The translations under genes and the position numbers were made by a program. DNA of 34,834 bases from an uncultured Clostridia bacterium (GTDB lineage: Bacteria; Bacillota; Clostridia; Christensenellales; Borkfalkiaceae): assembly GCA_944342055.1 (NCBI GenBank), contig CALVME010000029.1, positions 1 to 34,834 of the forward strand, read 5' to 3'. This document shows positions 13,211 through 21,038 of the stretch, in pieces; position 1 is the stretch's first letter, and every line of letters begins with the position of its first letter. Under the pieces are notes generated by a model, which saw nothing but the letters and a program-made list of their open reading frames with translations, did not search any database and was not told the origin of the DNA.

Positions 13211-13681
13211 ATGGCAGAGCAGCAATTTTTTATGTCTCAGAAGGGGTACGATGAGGCGGTCGAAAGACTCAAATATCTCTCCACGACCAAGCGCGACGAG
13301 ATCGTAGCCCGCATTGCCGAAGCGAGAAGCCACGGCGACTTGTCCGAGAATGCCGAGTACGATGCGGCGCGCAACGAACAGGCGGCGAACGAGGGCGAGA
13401 TCGTCGAACTCGAATATAAGATCAAGCATGCGACCATCATCGAGGAGTCCAGCGACAACTCCTTCGTGCATCTCGGCTCCAAGGTGACCGTGTACGACAT
13501 GGAGATGGAGGAAGAGGAGACGTACGAGATCACGGGCGCGACGGAAGCCGATCCGTTTGCGGGCAAGATCGCGAACGATTCCCCCGTCGCAATGGCGATC
13601 CTGCGCCACAAGGCGGGCGACGTCGTCACCGTCGTCTCTCCCGAGAGCACCTATCAGTTGAAGATCGTATCCATTCAGTAA
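13211..13681 (+). CDS. greA: Transcription elongation factor GreA, 156 aa
   Basis: The N-terminal coiled coil includes the tip motif Ser-His-Gly-Asp-Leu-Ser-Glu-Asn-Ala-Glu-Tyr-Asp-Ala-Ala-Arg (about 41-55), whose acidic residues enter the RNA polymerase secondary channel. The C-terminal FKBP-like domain starts near 80 and ends with Pro-Glu-Ser-Thr-Tyr-Gln-Leu-Lys-Ile-Val. GreA makes backtracked polymerase cleave its transcript and resume. The length is the family norm. The start at 13211 follows GAGAGGT. It is immediately followed by lysS, a gene order common in Bacillota and consistent with one operon. Confidence 0.97.
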   Translation: MAEQQFFMSQKGYDEAVERLKYLSTTKRDEIVARIAEARSHGDLSENAEYDAARNEQAANEGEIVELEYKIKHATIIEESSDNSFVHLGSKVTVYDMEMEEEETYEITGATEADPFAGKIANDSPVAMAILRHKAGDVVTVVSPESTYQLKIVSIQ

Positions 13682-13690
13682 AGAGGCAAT

Positions 13691-15181
13691 ATGGAAGAAA
13701 CGGTAAACGAGCAGGAAAAGCTCGCGGAACAGGCGGTCATCCGCCGCCAGAAGCTTGCAAAATTGCAGGAAGAGGGAAAGAATCCCTATGAGAAAGTAAA
13801 ATACGACGTCGACGCGAACTCGAAGTCCGTCAAGGATGGGTTCGACGCGCTCGAAGGCAAGACGGTCTCCCTCGCGGGCAGGCTCATGTCCCGCCGCATC
13901 ATGGGCAAGGCGTCGTTCTCGCACATTTCGGACAGAGAGGGCACCATTCAGCTCTACATCCGCCGCGACGACGTCGGCGAGGACGTCTATACCTCCTACA
14001 AGAAGGATTTCGACATCGGCGACATTGTGGGAGTCAAGGGCTTCGTCTTCAAGACGCAGACGGGGGAGGTCTCCGTCCACGTCACGCATTTGGAGATGCT
14101 CTCCAAGGCGCTCCTGCCCCTTCCCGAGAAGTTCAACGGGCTGCAGAATCCCGATCTGAAGTACAGGCAGAGGTACGTCGATCTCATCGTAAATGCGGAC
14201 GTCAAGCGCACGTTTGTGGCGAGGAGCCGCATCATCAAGGCGATCCGCGCCTATCTCGACGGCAAGGGCTATCTCGAAGTGGATACCCCCGTGCTGCATA
14301 CGCTCGAGATCGGCGCCGCGGCGCGTCCCTTTAAGACGCACCACAACGCGCTCGATCTGGACATGTATCTGCGCATCGAGACGGAGCTTTACTTAAAGCG
14401 CCTCATCGTCGGCGGGCTGGAGAAGGTCTACGAAGTGGGCAGGATCTTCCGCAACGAGGGCATGGACGCCTATCACAACCCCGAATTTACCTCGATCGAG
14501 ATGTATCAGGCGTATTCCGACTATAAGGACATGATGGACCTCATCGAGGACATGTACCGCACCGTCACGCTCGAGGTGTGCGGCACCTCCGTCGTGACCT
14601 ATCAGGGGACGGAGATCGACATGGGCGCCCCTTGGGAGCGGCTCACCATGGTGGAGGCGGTCAGGAAGTACGCGGGCGTCGATTACGACGGCTGGGCGAG
14701 CGACGAAGAGGCGCGCGCCGCGGCGAAGGAGAGAGACGTGCGCGTGGAAGAGGGCGAAAAGGCGACCAGACAGCACGTCCTGCTCGCATTCTTTGATGCA
14801 TTTGTCGAGGATAAGCTCATCCAACCGACCATCATTTACGACTATCCCGTCGTCAATTCCCCGCTCGCAAAGCGGAAGGCGGACGATCCTGCGTTCACGG
14901 AGCGGTTCGAGTACTTCATCTGCGGCCACGAATACGGCAACGCATTCTCCGAGCTCAACGATCCCATCGATCAGAAGGCACGCTTTGTCAGACAGGTAGA
15001 GGAGCGGAAAGCGCAGGGCATCCATGCGGAGGTGGACGAGGACTTCGTCACCGCGCTCGAGTACGGACTGCCGCCCACAGGCGGACTCGGTCTGGGGCTC
15101 GACCGCCTGGTCATGCTGCTCACGGACAGCCCGACCATTCGGGACGTCATTCTTTTCCCTACCATGAAACCCAAGAAATAA
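13691..15181 (+). CDS. lysS: Lysyl-tRNA synthetase, class II, 496 aa
   Basis: The N-terminal OB-fold anticodon-binding domain (about residues 55-160) carries Gly-Arg-Leu-Met-Ser-Arg-Arg-Ile-Met-Gly-Lys. The catalytic domain shows motif 2 (Glu-Val-Gly-Arg-Ile-Phe-Arg-Asn-Glu-Gly) and motif 3 (Gly-Leu-Gly-Leu-Gly-Leu-Asp-Arg-Leu-Val-Met-Leu) near the C-terminus. It charges tRNA-Lys with lysine in the cytoplasm. Length and motifs are normal for bacterial LysS. GAGG lies just before the ATG at 13691, 9 bases after the greA stop. The operon ends at a clear terminator at 15186. Confidence 0.97.
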   Translation: MEETVNEQEKLAEQAVIRRQKLAKLQEEGKNPYEKVKYDVDANSKSVKDGFDALEGKTVSLAGRLMSRRIMGKASFSHISDREGTIQLYIRRDDVGEDVYTSYKKDFDIGDIVGVKGFVFKTQTGEVSVHVTHLEMLSKALLPLPEKFNGLQNPDLKYRQRYVDLIVNADVKRTFVARSRIIKAIRAYLDGKGYLEVDTPVLHTLEIGAAARPFKTHHNALDLDMYLRIETELYLKRLIVGGLEKVYEVGRIFRNEGMDAYHNPEFTSIEMYQAYSDYKDMMDLIEDMYRTVTLEVCGTSVVTYQGTEIDMGAPWERLTMVEAVRKYAGVDYDGWASDEEARAAAKERDVRVEEGEKATRQHVLLAFFDAFVEDKLIQPTIIYDYPVVNSPLAKRKADDPAFTERFEYFICGHEYGNAFSELNDPIDQKARFVRQVEERKAQGIHAEVDEDFVTALEYGLPPTGGLGLGLDRLVMLLTDSPTIRDVILFPTMKPKK

Positions 15182-15185
15182 TCGG

Positions 15186-15220
15186 AAGCGGTACGGAAAT
15201 TTGTTTTCGTACCGCTTTTC
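15186..15220 (+). terminator. Terminator of the greA-lysS operon
   Basis: AAGCGGTACG (15186-15195) pairs exactly with CGTACCGCTT (15208-15217), followed by a short TTTC. The next gene starts only 12 bases later. Confidence 0.82.
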
Positions 15221-15229
15221 AGTGAAATT

Positions 15230-16165
15230 ATGGACGCACGCATCACAAAATCAAGATTATCCAACTTTATTTCTTACGAATGGCTGAAAATTGCGGTGAC
15301 GGCGGTCGCTGCGATCATCTTCTGGCTCATCGTCCTCGCGACGGCGCAGACGCGTCCCGGCGTGGGCGGACGCTTTCTCTTCATCGTTAATCAGGAACTG
15401 ATGACGGGGCAGGATTACACGAACTTCGAGGAGACGGCAGAAAACAACGGCGTCTTTTCCTATGAGGTGCTCGACTATAATTCCACCACGCTCACTTCGA
15501 GCTACGCATCGTTTATTCTCGGCGCGCGCTTCGCGGTGGGCGAAGGCGACCTTCTCATCGTCTCCGACATGCCCTTTTACGACAAGAACAAGCAAAAGGT
15601 GACCGATTCTTACTTTGACGAACTCGTCGGAAGTTACGCGGGGTATCTCGGCGACTACGAGAAATATTTTGCCGACTGCGAGGCGTATCTCGACGCGTAT
15701 TACGGCGGCGACTATGAGACGGGCGCGCTGGACGAAGGATACCTGGAAGAAAAATTCCGCGAGCGCATGAAGAAGGACAAGCGCTTCAAGACGGAGGCGC
15801 AGATCGCGGTCGGACTTGGAGAGGAGCGCGCGCGCATCGAATCGCTCCGAGAAAACTATTTCGCCGTGCAGGACTACATCGCGGACGGCGTGCTCTCCCT
15901 GCAGTGGGCGGAATGCGTCGTCGAAGACGTGAACGGCGAATCCCTCGACCGTTCCGGCACATACGGCTTGCAGATCGACGGTTCCCGCCTGCGTTCGATG
16001 GAGCGCTTTGCGTATCTCTCCGCCTACGACGAGGAGGGCAACGCCTTCAAGACGGTGGATACCCTGACTTTCGTCGTGCTTCCCTGGGCGGATCGGCAGT
16101 ACGATCTGCAATGGGAGCCGCTCGGCATGATACGCTGTCTCGTGGAGCAGTATCTGGACGCATAA
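15230..16165 (+). CDS. Uncharacterised membrane-anchored protein, 311 aa
   Basis: One clear membrane helix (about residues 21-42, Ile-Ala-Val-Thr-Ala-Val-Ala-Ala-Ile-Ile-Phe-Trp) follows a short basic N-terminus. The remaining ~270 residues are soluble, acidic and rich in Tyr and Asp. A middle part (about 115-215) looks helical and charged. The last hydrophobic stretch (Leu-Thr-Phe-Val-Val-Leu-Pro-Trp) is too short to be a certain second helix. The orientation is most likely N-in with the bulk outside. I recognise no domain. It lies between the lysS terminator and the decarboxylase gene, 3 bases before the latter, so it heads or joins the decarboxylase-tmk-holB-ricT operon. The Shine-Dalgarno is weak and partly overlaps the terminator region. 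Confidence 0.75.
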   Translation: MDARITKSRLSNFISYEWLKIAVTAVAAIIFWLIVLATAQTRPGVGGRFLFIVNQELMTGQDYTNFEETAENNGVFSYEVLDYNSTTLTSSYASFILGARFAVGEGDLLIVSDMPFYDKNKQKVTDSYFDELVGSYAGYLGDYEKYFADCEAYLDAYYGGDYETGALDEGYLEEKFRERMKKDKRFKTEAQIAVGLGEERARIESLRENYFAVQDYIADGVLSLQWAECVVEDVNGESLDRSGTYGLQIDGSRLRSMERFAYLSAYDEEGNAFKTVDTLTFVVLPWADRQYDLQWEPLGMIRCLVEQYLDA

Positions 16166-16168
16166 GAA

Positions 16169-17368
16169 ATGCTGCACATCTACGAAATGCTCAGGCGCGC
16201 GCCGCGCCACGTCTCCTTTCATACGCCCGGGCACAAGCGCGGCAAGTGGGACATCACGGAGCTGTCCTTTTCGGACAATCTCTCCGCGCCGAACGGCGTC
16301 ATCCTGCGCGCGGAGCGCGACATTGCGCAAATTCTCGGCAGCGCGCGCAGCTTCATCCTGACGGACGGGAGCACCTGCGGCGTGCTGTGCATGCTGTACG
16401 CATCGAAGGTGCGGCGGCTGTTCGTCCCGCGCGACGCGCACAGGAGCGTCTTTCACGGCTGTAAGCTCATGGGCATCGAGATCGTGCGCGGCGGTGAGGA
16501 CGGCGGCGAATTGCCCCGCGTGACCTCCGCCGAGGAGATTGAAGCCGCGGAAGCGATCGACGGCGTCCTTCTCACTTCCCCCGATTATTACGGCAGGATC
16601 CCCGACCTCAAGGCGATCCGCGCGGCGTGCGACAGGCGCGGGCTGCTCCTGCTTATCGACGGGGCGCACGGCGGACACCTGCACGGCGAGGCAAACTATG
16701 CGGGCAATTACGCCGATCTCTGGGTGGACGGCGTACACAAATCTCTGCCCGCGCTCACCCAGGGCGCCGTGGTTTCGGCGCGCACGCAAGCGCTCGGCGA
16801 GGCGCTGAGCGAGGCGGCGGACATCTTTCGCACGAGTTCGCCTTCCTATCCGATCATGGCTTCGGTGGAGTACGCCGTCAAGGCGAAAAAGAATGAAAAA
16901 GTGCGAAAATACGCAATCTGTCTGCAAAAAAAGTGCGGGATACGCAATCAGGACTGGACAAAACTCGTCGTCCCGTTCGGCGGGGCGGCGGACGAAGCGC
17001 AGCGCTATCTGGAAAAAAGGCGGGTCTACGCCGAATTCAACGACGGCAACTTTCTGATGTTTTACATTTCCGATCGCAATCGGCTGCGGGAATTGAAGCG
17101 CCTCGATCGCCTGCTCTGCAAGCTCAAGCGCGCGCCTGCGGCGGCTCGTCCCGCCCATGTGCGCGGGGCGCGGCGGGGCGCGGTCGTCCTGCTTCCCCCG
17201 CAGGAGGCGGTCGGAAAGACCTGCGCGAAGAGTTTCGGCTTGTTTCCTCCCTGCATTCCGCTCGCGGCGGAAGGGGAGATCGTGACGTCGGACGACGCGG
17301 CGCGGCTTGCGCGCGCACGCGGGACGTTCGGCACCGAGGAGGGAAAGATCAGTGTCTACGAGGGGTAA
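16169..17368 (+). CDS. Orn/Lys/Arg decarboxylase-family PLP enzyme, 399 aa
   Basis: The start Phe-His-Thr-Pro-Gly-His-Lys-Arg-Gly (about residues 17-25) and the PLP lysine Lys191 in Val-Asp-Gly-Val-His-Lys-Ser-Leu-Pro-Ala-Leu-Thr-Gln define the major domain of fold type I Orn/Lys/Arg decarboxylases. Asp-Gly-Ala-His-Gly near 169 holds the PLP ring. Known members make cadaverine, putrescine or agmatine, but the substrate here is open. The protein is shorter than the usual ~480 residues; the C-terminal domain is reduced, so activity may differ. As in Bacillus, where yaaO precedes tmk, it sits directly upstream of tmk, with 17 bases of overlap. Position next to DNA-replication genes is a conserved but unexplained arrangement. 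Confidence 0.85.
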   Translation: MLHIYEMLRRAPRHVSFHTPGHKRGKWDITELSFSDNLSAPNGVILRAERDIAQILGSARSFILTDGSTCGVLCMLYASKVRRLFVPRDAHRSVFHGCKLMGIEIVRGGEDGGELPRVTSAEEIEAAEAIDGVLLTSPDYYGRIPDLKAIRAACDRRGLLLLIDGAHGGHLHGEANYAGNYADLWVDGVHKSLPALTQGAVVSARTQALGEALSEAADIFRTSSPSYPIMASVEYAVKAKKNEKVRKYAICLQKKCGIRNQDWTKLVVPFGGAADEAQRYLEKRRVYAEFNDGNFLMFYISDRNRLRELKRLDRLLCKLKRAPAAARPAHVRGARRGAVVLLPPQEAVGKTCAKSFGLFPPCIPLAAEGEIVTSDDAARLARARGTFGTEEGKISVYEG

Positions 17369-17972
17369 ATTTGTGACGATAGAGGGGTGCGACGGCTGCG
17401 GCAAATCGACGCAGCTTGCCATGCTCTCCGAAGCGTTGGGGCGGCGCGGGATCCCCTGCCTGTTCACGCGCGAGCCGGGCGGCAGCCGCATCGCGGAGCG
17501 CATCCGCGAGATGTTGCTCGATCCCGCCAACGCCGAGATGACGGACGAGTGCGAGGCGCTCCTGTACGCGGCGGCGCGGGTACAGCACCTGCGCGAGAAG
17601 GTGATACCCGCCCTGGAAGAGGGCAGGCTCGTCGTCTGCGATCGGTATGTGGACAGTTCGTACGCCTATCAGGGCGAGGCGCGCGGGCTCGGGTACGAGG
17701 CGGTCAAGGCGATCAACCGCTATGCGCTCGCGCCCGACGTGACCATCTTTCTCGATTTGTCCCCCAAGGAGGCGTTTTTGCGCAAGCACGGCGCCGACGC
17801 GGGCGATCGGCTGGAGTCGGCGGGGGAAGCCTTCCATGAAAAGGTCTATCGCGGCTATCTGCGCATCGCGGAAAAGGAGCCGGAGCGCTTCCTCTGCATA
17901 GACGCGAGAAAAACTCCCGAAGAGATCCACAGGGAGATCCTGTCCGTTCTGACGGGAAGGGGTATCCTGTGA
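17352..17972 (+). CDS. tmk: Thymidylate kinase, 206 aa
   Basis: From a GTG start at 17352 the protein reads (M)-Ser-Thr-Arg-Gly-Lys-Phe-Val-Thr-Ile-Glu-Gly, then the P-loop Gly12-Cys-Asp-Gly-Cys-Gly-Lys-Ser-Thr20. The Asp-Arg-Tyr motif with Ser-Ser-Tyr-Ala-Tyr-Gln-Gly follows near 97-106. It phosphorylates dTMP to dTDP for DNA synthesis. The GTG is chosen over the longer upstream frame because AGGAGGG (17337-17343) lies exactly 8 bases before it and the resulting length and N-terminus match the family. It overlaps the end of the decarboxylase gene by 17 bases and the start of holB by 4 (GTGA), so translation is coupled on both sides. Confidence 0.95.
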   Translation: MSTRGKFVTIEGCDGCGKSTQLAMLSEALGRRGIPCLFTREPGGSRIAERIREMLLDPANAEMTDECEALLYAAARVQHLREKVIPALEEGRLVVCDRYVDSSYAYQGEARGLGYEAVKAINRYALAPDVTIFLDLSPKEAFLRKHGADAGDRLESAGEAFHEKVYRGYLRIAEKEPERFLCIDARKTPEEIHREILSVLTGRGIL

Positions 17973-18895
17973 AGGAGCTACTGGAAGGGACGAGCGCGGC
18001 GCGCATTTTGTCGGGCGAAGTGCGCCGCGGCAGAGAAAATCACGCGTACCTGCTCGTGTTCGAAGACGGGAAATATCTGCGATTTGCCCTGCGCACGTTT
18101 GCGGCGATTTTGTACGGCGGAGACGCCCGCAAGACGTCGCTCATCGAGCGCGAGAGCTTTGCCGACTGCAAAATGTACCCGCGCGAAGGGGAGAAACTCT
18201 CCGCGGAGGACGCCGCGGACATCGTATCGGAGAGCGTCATCCGCCCGTTGGAGGGCGAAAAGAAGCTGTTTGTCATCGACGGGTTCCAGACTGCGAACGC
18301 CGCGACGCAGAACAAACTTCTGAAGGTGCTGGAAGAGCCGCCGCAGGGCGTCTGCTTTCTGCTCGGCGCGACGGGCGTCCACGCCATCCTTCCCACCGTG
18401 CTTTCGAGGGTGACGCGGCTGGAGATCCCTCGCTTTTCGCAGGAACAGACGGAGCGCTTTTTGGCGCGGAAGTATCCCGAATCTTCCCCCGCACAGAGAA
18501 GGGAGAGCGCGGCGATCTCGGGCGGGGTGCCCTCCGCCGCGGAGGAGTTTCTCGGCGGCGGGGAGTATGCGGAGTGCCTTGCCCTGGCGCTGCGGGCGGC
18601 GGAATGCGAGAGAGGGGAATTTCCCGAAGTTGCGCTCAAGGCGGCGGCGCTCGGTGCGAAGGAGTCCTTCCTCGCGGTTTGGAAGGCGGTGTATCGTGAC
18701 ATGCTCGCCCGCCTGCTGGGGCAGGACGCCGTGCTTTTGCGCGGGGCGAAGCGGAACGGACATACCGCGGCGAGCCTGGTCGCGGCGATCGATCTCATCT
18801 CCGAAGCGGAGAACGAGGTCAAACTCAACGCAAATTACCGCCAGGCGGTGGAAATCCTGCTTGCGCGGATCGAAAAGGAGAAGACAAGATGGTAA
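17969..18895 (+). CDS. holB: DNA polymerase III delta'-type subunit, 308 aa
   Basis: The AAA+ core shows Lys-Lys-Leu-Phe-Val-Ile-Asp-Gly-Phe-Gln-Thr-Ala-Asn-Ala-Ala-Thr-Gln-Asn-Lys-Leu-Leu-Lys-Val-Leu-Glu-Glu-Pro-Pro, the signature stretch of delta' (and DnaX) clamp-loader subunits, then Leu-Ser-Arg-Val in place of the usual Ser-Arg-Cys. The P-loop position (His-Ala-Tyr-Leu-Leu-Val-Phe-Glu-Asp-Gly-Lys) is degenerate and the zinc-binding cysteines are missing, consistent with a non-ATP-hydrolysing delta' in the clamp loader. It starts at GTG 17969, overlapping the tmk stop by 4 bases, and its end overlaps ricT. The tmk-holB-ricT order supports the name. Confidence 0.9.
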   Translation: MKELLEGTSAARILSGEVRRGRENHAYLLVFEDGKYLRFALRTFAAILYGGDARKTSLIERESFADCKMYPREGEKLSAEDAADIVSESVIRPLEGEKKLFVIDGFQTANAATQNKLLKVLEEPPQGVCFLLGATGVHAILPTVLSRVTRLEIPRFSQEQTERFLARKYPESSPAQRRESAAISGGVPSAAEEFLGGGEYAECLALALRAAECERGEFPEVALKAAALGAKESFLAVWKAVYRDMLARLLGQDAVLLRGAKRNGHTAASLVAAIDLISEAENEVKLNANYRQAVEILLARIEKEKTRW

Positions 18896-19761
18896 AAGTC
18901 GTGGCGGCGAAGTTTCGCACGGGCTGCAAATTGTATTATTTCGCTCCCGGAGCGAATGAAACATATGAGAAAAACATGGGGATCATCGTGGAGACCGCGA
19001 AGGGGCAGGAGTACGCGATCGTCGTGTATCCCGAAAAGGAAGTGGACGAGAGCGAAGTTGTGCAGCCGCTCAAACCGGTCGTGCGCATCGCTTCCAAGCG
19101 CGACCTCGACAACATAGCGAAGGGGGAGGCGCGCCGTCCCGAGGCGATCCGCATCTGCAAGGAGCGCGTCGCCGCGCACGGATTGCCCATGAAAATACTG
19201 GACTGCGAGTTTGCGTTCGACAACAGCAAGGTCGTATTCTACTTCACGGCGGAGGGCAGGGTGGATTTCCGCGAGCTGGTCAAAGATCTCGCCGCCGCCT
19301 TCCACATCCGCATTGAACTGCGGCAGGTCGGCATCCGCGACGAAACCAGGATCCTCGGCGGCATTGCGCCCTGCGGCAGGGAGTGCTGCTGCGCGGGGGC
19401 GATGCCCGAATTCAAGAAGGTCTCCATCAAAATGGCGAAGAGCCAGGGGCTCTCCCTCAATCCGGGCAAGATCTCGGGGCTCTGCGGCAGGCTGATGTGC
19501 TGTCTGGGCTATGAGAACTATTACTATGCGGACGTGTACAAGAAGATGCCCAAGATCGGCGGCGAGGTGGATACGCCGGACGGGAAGGGGCACGTCGTCT
19601 CCGTCAACATGCTCAAGATGGAGGTGCGCGTCAAGATCGAGACGAGAGACGGGCTTTCGTACAAAGATTTTCCCGTGGACGCCATCCGCTTCCGCAAGGG
19701 CGGCAAGCAGGAGAAGGACGAGCCCGTAGACGCCGAGATCGAAAAACTGACGGGAGATTGA
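18889..19761 (+). CDS. ricT: RicT (YaaT), PSP1-domain regulatory iron-sulfur protein, 290 aa
   Basis: The PSP1 C-terminal domain covers about residues 60-150. The family's cysteine signature is plain: Gly-Gly-Ile-Ala-Pro-Cys-Gly-Arg-Glu-Cys-Cys-Cys-Ala-Gly (about 158-171) and Leu-Cys-Gly-Arg-Leu-Met-Cys-Cys-Leu-Gly (about 198-207). In Bacillus, RicT joins RicA and RicF in a complex that binds two [4Fe-4S] clusters and promotes mRNA maturation by RNase Y and phosphorelay steps leading to sporulation and competence. RicA and RicF are not in this window. The ATG at 18889 lies within the holB end, preceded by AAGGAGAAG. The tail is acidic and not conserved. A ferredoxin gene follows under its own promoter. 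Confidence 0.93.
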   Translation: MVKVVAAKFRTGCKLYYFAPGANETYEKNMGIIVETAKGQEYAIVVYPEKEVDESEVVQPLKPVVRIASKRDLDNIAKGEARRPEAIRICKERVAAHGLPMKILDCEFAFDNSKVVFYFTAEGRVDFRELVKDLAAAFHIRIELRQVGIRDETRILGGIAPCGRECCCAGAMPEFKKVSIKMAKSQGLSLNPGKISGLCGRLMCCLGYENYYYADVYKKMPKIGGEVDTPDGKGHVVSVNMLKMEVRVKIETRDGLSYKDFPVDAIRFRKGGKQEKDEPVDAEIEKLTGD

Positions 19762-19814
19762 GCAAAAAGAATGCCCGCGATCGGATTTTTCCGCAAAATT
19801 TTTTGAAAAAGGGA

Positions 19815-19843
19815 TAGACAAGGGCAAAAAACTGTGATATAAT
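19815..19843 (+). promoter_or_regulatory. Promoter of the ferredoxin gene
   Basis: TAGACA (19815-19820), 17-bp spacer, TATAAT (19838-19843), then GGAGG at 19861-19865 before the ATG at 19875. Confidence 0.82.
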
Positions 19844-19874
19844 ACAGGAAAAATAAATATGGAGGAACAAAGAC

Positions 19875-20042
19875 ATGGCACATAAGGTGACGGATGAGTG
19901 CGTTGCTTGCGGCGCTTGCGTAGATACCTGCCCCGTCGGCGCTATCACGCTGGATGAGAAGGCTGTCGTAGATGCAGATGCGTGCGTTGATTGCGGTGCT
20001 TGCGAGGGTGTTTGCCCCACGGGTGCGATCCAGGCTGAATAA
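19875..20042 (+). CDS. 2[4Fe-4S] ferredoxin, clostridial type, 55 aa
   Basis: Two Cys-x2-Cys-x2-Cys-x3-Cys-Pro motifs (Cys9/12/15/19 and Cys37/40/43/47) fill a 55-residue protein, the exact form of clostridial ferredoxins. It carries low-potential electrons in the cytoplasm, for example between pyruvate:ferredoxin oxidoreductase and the [FeFe] hydrogenase encoded at 2363. It has its own strong promoter and terminator, so it is a separate unit placed inside the ricT-trmN6-rsmI block. Codon use differs slightly from its neighbours (GCT, TGC, GTA are frequent), as expected for a highly expressed gene. The start is fixed by GGAGG nine bases upstream. Confidence 0.97.
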   Translation: MAHKVTDECVACGACVDTCPVGAITLDEKAVVDADACVDCGACEGVCPTGAIQAE

Positions 20043-20054
20043 GTTTTGTTTGGG

Positions 20055-20085
20055 AAAAGGCACGGAGACCCCGTGCCTTTTTTAT
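20055..20085 (+). terminator. Terminator of the ferredoxin gene
   Basis: AAAAGGCACGG pairs with CCGTGCCTTTT around AGACC, followed by a T run. It is a strong intrinsic terminator. Confidence 0.92.
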
Positions 20086-20104
20086 TTGGGAAAGCGGAGG
20101 AGAG

Positions 20105-21037
20105 ATGGAAGTCGTCGAAACATTGCTCGGAGAACTCAAGATCGTGCAGGACACCGCGCTGTACCGATTCACTTCGGATTCGGTGCTCCTGTCGCGCTTT
20201 GCGCGGGCGAAGTACAGGGACAACGTCGCGGATTTTTGCGCGGGAAGCGGCGTGGTCGGGCTGCATTTTTATGCGCTCAACCCCATGATCGCGCACCTGA
20301 CGCTGGTGGAACTGCAGAGCGAGCTCGCCGCGCTGGCAAAAAAGAGCGTCGGACTGAACAGTCTGGAAGAGAAATGCACGGTGCTCAACGTGGCGGTGCA
20401 GTCGCTGGGGCGGGAGTACGACGACGCGTTCTCCCTCATTCTGTGCAACCCGCCGTACGAACGCGCGGGTTTTGAGAACAAGGACGACAAGAAGGCGATC
20501 TGCCGCAAGGAGCTGACGCTGACGTTTGCCGAGCTCGTCGAGGCGGCGTACCGAAAGCTCAAATACGGCGGGAGGTTTGCCTTCGTGCACCGCGCGGATC
20601 GCACGGCGGAGCTCCTGTTCGCCCTCAAATCGAGGGGGCTCGAGCCCAAGCGCGTGCAATACGTCTCAGGAAGGGAGGGCGACAGCCCGTATCTCGTGAT
20701 GATCGAGGCGGTCAAAGGCGGAAAGGAGGGGACGGCGGTCCTGCCGCTCCTCGTCAATGCGGAGGAAAGGATGGAACGGACGTTTCGGCAGGGAGAGATT
20801 GTGCAACATTTCAAGCGGGAGCTGATCGAGGGCGAAAAGGGGATGAAGTACCTCTACGAGATCGTCGGCGTCGCGCATCATTCGGAGACGGGGGAGCCGC
20901 TCATGGTTTATCGTGCCCTGTACGGGGAGCGCGGCATGTGCGTGCGCCCGCTTTCGATGTTTCTCTCGGAGGTCGATCGGGAAAAGTATCCTCGGGTCAG
21001 ACAGAAATATCGCTTCGAAGCGGTGAAGGAGGAGTGA
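20105..21037 (+). CDS. TrmN6/YabB-type tRNA methyltransferase fused to a C-terminal DUF1653 domain, 310 aa
   Basis: Residues 1-235 are the methyltransferase: Ala-Asp-Phe-Cys-Ala-Gly-Ser-Gly-Val-Val-Gly (about 43-53) binds SAM, and Asn115-Pro-Pro-Tyr118 is the N6-adenine catalytic motif. The group modifies A37 of tRNA1-Val. Bacillus YabB stops near 247 residues. Here a further ~60 residues read Tyr-Leu-Tyr-Glu-Ile-Val-Gly-Val-Ala-His-His-Ser-Glu-Thr-Gly, then Val-Tyr-Arg-Ala-Leu-Tyr-Gly-Glu-Arg-Gly and Val-Arg-Pro-Leu-Ser-Met-Phe. This is a DUF1653 domain, usually a free-standing small protein of unknown role. One base lies between this gene and rsmI. GGAGGAG before the ATG supports the start. 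Confidence 0.88.
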   Translation: MEVVETLLGELKIVQDTALYRFTSDSVLLSRFARAKYRDNVADFCAGSGVVGLHFYALNPMIAHLTLVELQSELAALAKKSVGLNSLEEKCTVLNVAVQSLGREYDDAFSLILCNPPYERAGFENKDDKKAICRKELTLTFAELVEAAYRKLKYGGRFAFVHRADRTAELLFALKSRGLEPKRVQYVSGREGDSPYLVMIEAVKGGKEGTAVLPLLVNAEERMERTFRQGEIVQHFKRELIEGEKGMKYLYEIVGVAHHSETGEPLMVYRALYGERGMCVRPLSMFLSEVDREKYPRVRQKYRFEAVKEE

Positions 21038-21038
21038 A

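Noticed and set aside
11828-14344. Very long minus-strand open frame across the aminotransferase, greA and lysS
   Set aside because: It crosses three well-supported plus-strand genes and their promoter and gives low-complexity Arg/Asp/Leu protein.
17307-17351. Longer start for thymidylate kinase
   Set aside because: The added residues are only the decarboxylase gene in another frame; GTG at 17352 has a perfect ribosome-binding site and family-like N-terminus.
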